Assembly: GCF_000143415.4 (NCBI RefSeq)
Contig: NW_003314344.1
Location: forward strand, 795,279 to 859,278
DNA from: Selaginella moellendorffii
Lineage: Eukaryota; Streptophyta; Lycopodiopsida; Selaginellales; Selaginellaceae
Length of the DNA: 64,000 nt
Direction of reading: 5' to 3'
Position numbers and translations under genes: made by a program
Part shown: piece by piece, positions 56,215-64,000 of the stretch
How positions within the stretch are numbered: the stretch's first letter is position 1
Layout: each line of letters starts with the position of its first letter
Notes under the pieces: model-generated
What the model saw: the letters and a program-made list of their open reading frames with translations, nothing else
Databases searched by the model: none
Told to the model about the DNA's origin: nothing

Positions 56215-58491
56215 TTAATCCTCCTCATAGTCAAACTTGATGGAGTGTGAAGCTCCATCGATGGTACCACCACGGTAAGATCCACGCTTCTTCTTCGTTT
56301 TCTCGTGTCGAAAGCCCCTGGAGGAGGTGTTAAAACTTAGAGCAATGGAACTTTGTTAAAAACTTAGCTATGGAACTTACCTTCCTCTCACTTGACCGAG
56401 AACTTCCTGGGCCTTGGCACCCCATCCCGTCTCAGCACCACTCTGGCCACGAAACGAGCGCACAGATCAAAGACGTTTAACACAAGCTAGCCTGTGAGAG
56501 TTACCTTTGCCCAGTATGAATTGTCTTGGAGCCTGGAATCTACAAACTCGACCTGTAGAGCAGTGTTTAGCGTTAGCGTTCAATCGATTTGTTCTAGAAA
56601 GCCTACTTACTTGCGAGGAATCCACTCTCTGGAAAGCTTTCGGCTAGACGAAGAACACGGAGTTAGAAAAGAAACATGACAGGAACGGGCTTTCACGTAC
56701 CTTCTTACTGTCAGACTCGCTGCCGTTTTGATCCGCTGCACGACCTCGATTTTTCCTACGCTTGTCAGAAGATTCATCTTCCACTTTCGGGACCTCTGGC
56801 TCTTCGGGTGGCACAGTCGCAGAGCACTCCTTCAGTGGTTTCTCTTCCTCGTTCTTTTCCGTCCCCTTCTTTGCTTTCCTTTTCTTCGCCGGTGCCTCAG
56901 GTTTCTCGAGTGGCATGCTCCCAGCGTTCGCATTTCCGTTGGCATCCTCTTTCGCCTTTCTCGGCTTCTTTGTTTTCGGTATGTCCGCAAGCTCCGAACT
57001 CTCGACTAGGCTCTTCGTCTCGTTCACCGTCTTCTGTTTCTCAGGCTCCGTCTCAGTCTCAGTATCAGGACTCTTCTTCGACTTCTTTCCACCACTCTCA
57101 CGCTCCTTCTTTGCCTTTTTTCTCTTCCACTCAGTGTCGTGCTGTGATGCAATATCACCATCTGTGTTCTCCTTGCTCTCATTGGCCTTCTCAGACTCCC
57201 CGTCAATTTCCGAGTTCTTTTCTTTGGGCTCGTCAACCTCCGGTACATCCGGCTTCTCACCTCCAGTTTTTCGCTTCTTTTTCTTCGGCACCTCTTCCGC
57301 AACCTCGGGCTCCTTCATCGAATTCGTCTCTGCAAGCTCGGGAGCACTACTCAAGGCCCCCTCCTTTGTTTTCTTCTTTTTCGGCTTCCCGTCATGCTTT
57401 AGTTCGTCATCACCAACGCGCTGCTTGGTCTTCTTTTTGTCACTGTCCTCTTCGTTCTTCTTTTGCGCTTTATCCTTTGACTCTGCTACTTCTCCACTTC
57501 CGACCTCCTCGGGGACCTGCTCCCTATCCTCTTTGGTCTTCTTTGCCTTCTTTTTCTTTGGCACCTGCGCAACGACTTTAACCTGCTTCGTAGCGTCGTC
57601 ACTCACCTCCATCGGCATTTTCCCTTTATCCTTTGACTCTGCTACCTCTCCACTTCCAGCTGCCTCCTCGGGGACCTGCTCGCTCTCCTCTTTGGCCTTC
57701 TTCGCCTTCCTTTTCTTTTGCACACGAGCAACGGTTTCTACTTCATCGACTTTAACCTGCTTAGCAGCTTCGTCGCTCTCCTCCATCTTCGTTTTCATCT
57801 TATTTGGAACCTCAGGCTCTACTTCCTCAGCAATGGCTTGCTTAGCAACCTCTTCCTTCTCCATCCTTTTCTTTGTCTTCTTCTTCGGGACCTCCGGCTC
57901 AGCATTGTCTTGCTTAGCAACCTCTTCCTTCTCCTCCATCTTGATCTTCGTTTTCTTCTTTTTTGGTACCTCCGGCTCTCCTTCCTCAGCATTGGTGGCA
58001 GCCTCTTCCATCTTCTTCTTTGTTTTTGGTACCCCCGGCTCTACTTCCTCAGCAGAATTGGCTTTCTCAGAAGACTCCTCTGTCCTTTTCTTTGATTTCT
58101 TCTTTTTCGGTACCTCCGGCTGCTTAGCAACCTGTTCTTCCCCCTCCTTTCGATCGTGCTCTACATCCTCAGCTATACTCTGCTTGGCATCCTCACTCTC
58201 TGCCTTTTCACACTTTCCTTTCTTTGCCTTGTTCTTCCTTGGCACCTCAGCGTCTTGATCCTGCTCGGCCTCAGCCTCCGTGCTCTTCCTGGCCTTCTTC
58301 CTAGATTTGGAAGGCTTCTCCAAGCATGAATCTCCGTCCCCAGCTATCGGCGTCTCACTTGCATCGTCAGCTTTCTTCGTTTTCTTCGTTTTCTGCTTCG
58401 GCGCCTCCTCTAGAGCTCCATTCTCTAATTCCTGAGCTACCTTCTTCTTCTTCGATCGAGGCTTCTCCTTTGGATTCGCTCCAGCAGCCAT
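56215..58491 (-). CDS. Nopp140/SRP40-like nucleolar phosphoprotein
   Basis: Five exons (58491-56701, 56643-56611, 56552-56505, 56442-56381, 56317-56215) give 678 residues. The long first exon is a low-complexity Lys/Glu/Ser body with about a dozen repeats of the type EVPKKK(K/T)K..., i.e. alternating acidic and basic blocks, as in Nopp140, the chaperone of snoRNPs in nucleolus and Cajal bodies. The short 3' exons encode the conserved SRP40_C domain: AFQRVDSSQVEFVDSRL, DNSYWAKSGAETGWGAKAQ, GRGFRHEKTKKKRGSYRGG and SIKFDYEED at the stop. That domain decides the assignment; the body alone would be uninformative. It is divergent to the Tudor-like gene, with a telo-box (AAACCCTAG, about 58,568) in the shared 300 bp. 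Confidence 0.88.
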
Positions 58492-58791
58492 TTCTCCGAT
58501 CAATAACAGTCTACACGAGGCCTACCTCCATTGCCGCGAATGCCGTCGCCATTGCATGCCCTAACTTAAACCCTAGCTCTTTTTCAAATCAGGCGATTAG
58601 ATTTGGTCCAACGACATCTCAACCGTTCGCTTCCCAGGGCGGGCGCACTCTTGGCTATGGCGAGTTGATTGAGAGAGCCGCGCCATAGCGCTCACATTTC
58701 TCTTCCTCTCAAGGTACTGGAGAATGTGAAATGAATCGACACTCGGCTATGAAAGTCCAAGAAATCGATTAGCTTCCAGCAAGAAAAGAGC
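58492..58791. promoter_or_regulatory. 300-bp divergent promoter
   Basis: Between the Nopp140-like start (58,491, minus) and the Tudor-like start (58,792, plus). It contains AAACCCTAG (telo-box, about 58,568-58,576). No clear TATA box was seen on either side. Confidence 0.5.
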
Positions 58792-59169
58792 ATGGAGAAG
58801 GCCGAGGATCAAAATGCTGTGAGTGCCACAAAGAGATCGATAGGAGAGCTAGAGGGCACAAGCGAGCTCCAGCCACATCCACATCCACAGCCAGGCGCTA
58901 CCACTACATCACAATCGCAAGAACTCGACCAATTCACAGGGCGCAAAGTGAGGAAGAGATTCGGCCGGAAGCTCTACAACGGTGAAGTAAGGAGCTACGA
59001 CAAGGAAACCAAGTGGTACTGGATCGTCTACGAGGATGGCGATGAGGAAGAAGTGGACTGGAATGATCTGGAGAAGATCTTGGTGCCACTGGAAGAAGAA
59101 CAACCAAAGATCACACCACCTCCAATTACTAACAAGCGTCCCAAGAAGAATGACTTCGTCTTTTGGTGA
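58792..59169 (+). CDS. Small Tudor-like domain protein
   Basis: Single-exon gene of 125 residues. A Gln/Thr/Pro-rich amino half precedes GRKVRKRFGRKLYNGEVRSY, then WYWIVYEDGDEEEVDWNDLE. This is the Tudor-like fold found in plant PTM-type PHD proteins and in small proteins often misnamed dirigent-17-like, where ...VRK.FG...Y.G.V......W.Y.V.YEDGD.E...W.EL is typical. It probably has a nuclear chromatin-related role; the ligand is unknown. ATG at 58,792 is the first in frame and lies just after a plausible leader. The C-terminal KRPKK could be a nuclear signal. Confidence 0.8.
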   Translation: MEKAEDQNAVSATKRSIGELEGTSELQPHPHPQPGATTTSQSQELDQFTGRKVRKRFGRKLYNGEVRSYDKETKWYWIVYEDGDEEEVDWNDLEKILVPLEEEQPKITPPPITNKRPKKNDFVFW

Positions 59170-59432
59170 CCAAGCTTTGGTTTTCGTTATTCTTTTCTTT
59201 TTTCTTTGTTTTTCTTTTTTTTTGTTCTTCCTGTAATGAAATGTATCTCTAGATCCCTCTGTACAGATTTTGTACCAAAATCACGAGCAGCGCAGCACAA
59301 AAGAGGCACAAAAACGAGACCTGTCGACTTCGAGGAGCGCTTACTTGATGAACCAACGAAAGCTGCCGCTGCTGCCACTCTTCTCGATCTTCTCGACGTT
59401 AGCTAGCTACGAACAATCGAAACGCTTCGTGA

Positions 59433-61202
59433 TCACGGCATGTAGGACGAGTATCTTCCCAGGTTCCCGGCTGATCCGGGTCTCTGTTGCTGGTTTCCAA
59501 GCAGTCCCTGTTGTTGCTGCTGTTGCCTCGAGCTCTGGCGGCCTGGAACGGGATCTTCCGTGTGAGCGTCGAGGCCTCGCAGCATATGAGGCTTTGGAAC
59601 TGCCAGTGCCTCGCCATCGTATTCCACCACCCTTTCCCAGTTCTCGTACGCGACTTTGACGAGCTTGTCCACGTAAACCTGTGGAAGACGAACTAAGTTT
59701 TGGCAAAACCGTAAGAGAGAAATGAGGATTCAGACCTTTTCGCTGTCGGACAAAGAATCTGCGGACACGTACTGGCCGTCGGCGATCAATCCCATCAGCT
59801 GGAAAATGTTGTTGAAAATGACTCCGATGTTATGTCTCTCGTCCGCATAGTAGACGTGAAGCTTGCCACTCAACACGCATGTCTTTGCGTGCTCCACAGT
59901 TCCTTCCCACATCTTGTTGGACATTCCATTTCCCAGCACCTGAGATTCAGCACAACGTTTTAGCTTGTCCACAAACTAAAAAAACTCTTCTAAGTAGAAA
60001 CAGAAGTAGCGCTTGCTTACATTGCGCAACTTTTGAGGGTCCATGACAACCATTCGCAGGAAATCTTCCACTGACTGTATCCCGTTTTGATTCAGCCGCT
60101 TGTGGAAAGCCCCGTCCTTTCCGATCTTATCCAGACGCCACACCTCGTCCGTTAATGCAGGTGGATAATGCTTCTTGTACACTGCACAAGAGCGCACGTA
60201 ACATCGGTAAGCAGCATGTCAAAACCAAACAAAAAAAAGAAACAGTTAAGTGGCCAACTTACGTTCCCCTCTGTGATCTTTCACTGTGAACGATTCTGTC
60301 TTTGCTTCTCGAATACGAAGAACTTCGCTGCTAGCTCCCGACATCCGGACCCCAAGCCTGAATTTCCTGCTCCTGATCCAGCTCGAGTTATCTGTGAAGG
60401 TGAGCTCCCCAAGCGCTCCCACCCCTTCCTTCAATGTCAAGTGAGCCTCTCCCGTAAGCAAAGGCCTCTTGCCTTCGCGCTCCTTGACAACATGGTTCTC
60501 AAACTCCTCCTGCGTCCAGTCATCCTCATCGTCAACACTAAAGTCGCCTTCCAGAACTACGATATCTAACTTTGCTGAAGCTTCGGGTCCAGTCGTGACA
60601 ACTTGACCTGTGGCTGCATCCTGGAGCACCACATGTATGCTCGACCCCTGCTCGCCTTCTACTTTGCTACCCGTGAAAAGCGGAAGCGCGAGCTTGTTTC
60701 TAAATTGCAACCTCAACATCTTGTCGTTCGGGCCGGGGATCTTCTTTGGAGGCGAAGCTCTGGAGTAATCCTCGATCAGAACTTCCACAAAATCTAGAGA
60801 AAGGAGATGAAAGATCTAGCACTTACTTTAGTCCCAGTTTTGAAGATGGGAATTTTGATAGAGCTCGTTCAACCTCTTCACCAACCTGATCTCACAGAAG
60901 AAAGGAAAAAAAAACTTTGATGTCAAGGCATCGAAACAGAAAAAAGAAAGAAACTCACAACTTTGCGGAGGAAAGGTTCCAGAGAGGTACACAGCTTTTG
61001 CATGCTATCCATCTTCACAGCTTCGAATATGACCCTGTTAGATAAGAAATGTTATTGCGAGATGAATTGGACTTGGTCATATCTTCTCTTACCCGGCAAG
61101 CGACTTTTGCCTCTTCTCTTCGGGCAATCCATCCCTGTTGCTGAAGCTGGCTTGCTTCTCCAGCGGCCTCTTCTCCCTCAGCGCATTCGGATTAAGCGTC
61201 AT
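59433..61202 (-). CDS. CBP60-family calmodulin-binding transcription factor
   Basis: Plant CBP60 family; members such as CBP60g and SARD1 drive salicylic-acid synthesis genes, others act in development. ATG at 61,202. Exons include 61202-61093 ([15 protein letters not shown]), 61034-60959 ([11 protein letters not shown]) and 60885-60827 ([12 protein letters not shown]). A large exon starting 60,793 carries [20 protein letters not shown] and the DNA-binding core through RKFRLGVRM and [11 protein letters not shown]. It is followed by [51 protein letters not shown] and a C-terminal Gln-rich tail. A single extra T at the start of the 60,793 exon (ATTTTGTGG where ATTTGTGG would keep phase) breaks the frame at that junction; it may be a sequence error or a real lesion. 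Stop at 59,433. Confidence 0.87.
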
Positions 61203-62155
61203 ACCTAGAATCTCTCCAATTGCCCCAGACCTGAGTCCTGACCACCAAGACACACGAAGAATCAGTCATTGCTGCGCGAAATTCACATCTGGATCCCCAA
61301 AACCCCCAAACCTTAGCGTGCGCTTTCCCGATCCTTCTCGGAATTGGGAAGAATTCCCTCCTCTCGCGTGAGCTTGCGCGCGAGCAGCGCCTCCGCAGAG
61401 ATTTTTGGCTGCGATGCGCGGAGAGGACGAATCTGAACCCTGCGAAGCAGCGCCCACGAAACCTCCTCCCAGCCTGCTGAAAATTTCCTCCACGCTTCCT
61501 CGCCGAAACTATGGCTACAATAATCCCAAAACCACAAAACCCCGCGCCCGTGTGAACGCGACATAAAGGCCGCGTGGGCGCGGTGAGCTGGCAGCGGGCA
61601 ACACAGTCTCCGCGTGCCACGGCGGCTCAGTCGGCGTAGGCGTGCGGCCAATCGCAATTCACCACGTCAGCCCTGCTGCCACGGTGGCGCCTCTGGAATA
61701 TTCTTACCGGGTCAAGTCAATCGCACACTCGTCTTACTCAACGCGGGTCTCCATCATAAGTGGCGAGGAAGTCAATCCTGTATCTTTCTCGCGATCGTAA
61801 TCCCTAACTTTTGTGCCAATTTTTCTGGGATAGGCCTCTCTAGCTGGATGGATTGATCGCCAATGTCAAAATTAAACTAGGCATGCCCAACACTTTGGAT
61901 GGAATCAAACGTCTCTCAAAGATTTGTATATCCTGGACTAAATTACAATCTAGAAACAACATCAGCGCAAGTTTTTCCACGTACGTAACATGGCGTATGT
62001 CTACTTTGTGAATGCGTCGTCAAAGCAAGCCGCGGATGGATGGAATATAACCTGGTGCCGGCGCCGTGAAACCATATATTCGATGCTTTGGAATAGACTA
62101 TAGAAAGCTCCCAAATTCTGGGAATCGGACAAAGAGAAAACTTACAAGCTTTTGT
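61203..62155. other. CBP60 promoter region and intergenic DNA
   Basis: GC-rich to about 61,700, then mixed. Several open frames of 70-140 codons on the minus strand (61,192-61,657) are Arg/Cys-rich and look like composition artefacts. The segment just upstream of 61,202 must contain the CBP60 leader. No further gene identified. Confidence 0.4.
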
Positions 62156-62988
62156 TTACGAGACGCGAGGGAAGAAAATGGCCGCGACCTGACTGCTTCC
62201 AAACACGATCGAGGTGACGAGGAGACCCAGCAATCCAAATGCATTCCAGATCCCCCTGAATCTATTGTTTGGATCGCCGGTGTAGTATCTACACAAAATC
62301 AAAGAAGATCAAGCCAAAAACTAGAACTTCTCGATCCAGATTTAAGTGATTTCACTCACCCGAGCGAATAGACGACGCGTCCAATCACCCATACCATTCC
62401 AAAGCTGCATCAATCCGAGAGAAGAAAAAGAGATTTTTTCACAGCCGATCGAGCTGAAACAAGGCTAGAGTTTCCAGAATACTCACACGGACGCGGTGAT
62501 CGGGTAGCCCAAGCCCGACACAAGCAGCAGCGCCAGAAATGCCGGGTAGCTCTCGAGCGTGTTTTGATGCGCTCGCTGGTAGCAATTAAACACAGATTTC
62601 TCGGCATCCTCGTACATCTGTGCCATGCATGCACGAAAAAGTTCAAGTTTGATCACTAGGATCACTCAAAAATCCCACCTGTGGATATTTCAATCCCACT
62701 TTTCGCCGCTGGATTCCCACCTGATCGATCGAATCAAGGAGCGCAGTCACTCGCGGGATCAATCAGCTAGAATGTAATGTAGATTCTCACCTGGACCGCT
62801 TGCCATTGCGTAAGAACAGCGCTGGATGCTGCTGTGAGCGCCACGAATCCAAACTCGGCGGGCAGTGGAAACGCCGCTCTCGCTCGCAATCTCGCCGCTC
62901 TGCTGCTGCAAATGCCAATGCCAATGCCATTCCTCGGCGGCTTCCTGGCGGCGCCGCATAGAGGAGAGACACTACACGCCATAGCCAT
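62156..62988 (-). CDS. MGST3-like MAPEG membrane glutathione transferase
   Basis: Member of the MAPEG superfamily, closest to microsomal glutathione S-transferase 3, a four-helix endoplasmic-reticulum membrane enzyme with glutathione transferase/peroxidase activity on lipids. Five exons (62988-62791, 62720-62679, 62617-62487, 62404-62360, 62288-62156) give 182 residues. Signatures: [15 protein letters not shown] (first helix), [29 protein letters not shown] (the FNC.QR.HQN.LE motif of MGST3), [20 protein letters not shown] and [13 protein letters not shown]. An amino extension rich in Arg precedes the first helix; a second ATG at 62,982 is equally possible. It is divergent to RPL10 across 176 bp. 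Confidence 0.88.
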
Positions 62989-63164
62989 TAACTCACAACC
63001 CTCGGATCGCGCGTCACTAGCAACGGCTTGGGTGTGTGCACGTGTCACAAATGCGGCACTGCACACCTGGCCAACGTTTCTATACTTGGCCCATATTTAG
63101 GGTTCTTGGATCCTCCCTTCGTCGCTAGGAGAAGTGGGATTTCTCACTGCGGCTGCTGCGCTGC
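62989..63164. promoter_or_regulatory. 176-bp divergent promoter with site II and telo-box
   Basis: Between the MGST3-like (minus) and RPL10 (plus) start codons. TTGGCCCA at 63,086-63,093 is a site II element (TGGGCCAA on the minus strand), and TTTAGGGTT at 63,096-63,104 is a telo-box, three bases apart. This pair is the classic control module of plant ribosomal-protein genes and would be shared by the divergent MAPEG gene. Confidence 0.7.

Positions 63165-64000
<836 letters not shown>

Noticed and set aside
56762..58258. 498-codon Ser/Phe-rich open frame on the plus strand
   Set aside because: It is the exact complement of the Lys/Glu repeat body of the Nopp140-like gene (AAG/GAG on one strand gives CTT/CTC on the other); the minus-strand gene has a conserved C-terminal domain and spliced exons.
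61192..61657. Arg/Cys-rich overlapping frames upstream of CBP60
   Set aside because: Three different frames are open over GC-rich DNA without a family motif; the segment is better explained as the CBP60 leader/promoter.

Overview
This window looks like nuclear DNA of a land plant with very small introns, most likely a lycophyte of the Selaginella moellendorffii type. The inference rests on spliced genes with introns mostly of about 45-60 bp, plant-only families (full-size ABCG/PDR transporter, Di19, CBP60, RLT-type homeobox-DDT protein, GT47 exostosin), PPR gene debris, Ty1/Copia elements, and telo-box/site II promoter motifs. It was not tested by any search.

Left part (1-22.2 kb): an accessory region with no gene I can call intact. 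It is built from rearranged copies of one chimeric repeat. The fullest copies carry, in fixed order, a fragment of the ribosome-biogenesis WD40 gene PWP2, a fragment of the acetyl-CoA carboxylase carboxyltransferase domain on the opposite strand, a short perfect hairpin, a Pro-rich open frame, a 48-bp minisatellite and a PPR-like fragment. Introns are kept and at least one frameshift is shared by all copies, so the unit was captured and broken as DNA first and multiplied later. A 5'-truncated Copia element sits at 2.9-6.8 kb. A decayed P-loop NTPase/nuclease gene of Crinkler-like architecture is at 7.7-8.8 kb, a PPR pseudogene at 9.0-9.4 kb and a Copia 3' remnant at 18 kb. AT-rich DNA fills 10.4-13.2, 16.9-17.6 and 20.5-21.7 kb.

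Middle (22.2-33.2 kb): an 18-exon RLT-like homeobox/DDT/WHIM chromatin-remodelling partner (minus strand), a MUR3-like GT47 exostosin (minus) and an internally deleted duplicate of an ASCH gene. From 33.2 to 38.5 kb lies gene-free AT-rich DNA with (AT)n tracts, a MITE-like element and small duplications.

Right part (38.7-64 kb): dense, ordinary genes. ASCH-domain protein (minus) and PHD-finger protein (plus) share a 108-bp divergent promoter. Di19 (plus, with a U12-type AT-AC intron) converges on a DAG-lipase-like class 3 lipase (minus), their stop codons 9 bp apart. A PDR-type ABCG transporter (plus) has a damaged amino end. MUS81 (minus) and a Nopp140/SRP40-like nucleolar protein (minus) follow. 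The Nopp140-like gene diverges from a small Tudor-like protein (plus). Then come CBP60 (minus), an MGST3-like MAPEG protein (minus) and ribosomal protein uL16/RPL10 (plus, cut by the window end); the last two share a 176-bp promoter with site II and telo-box motifs. Many exon chains were checked by reading-phase arithmetic from GT/AG signals; exon ends may be off by a base or two where homology alone guided me.
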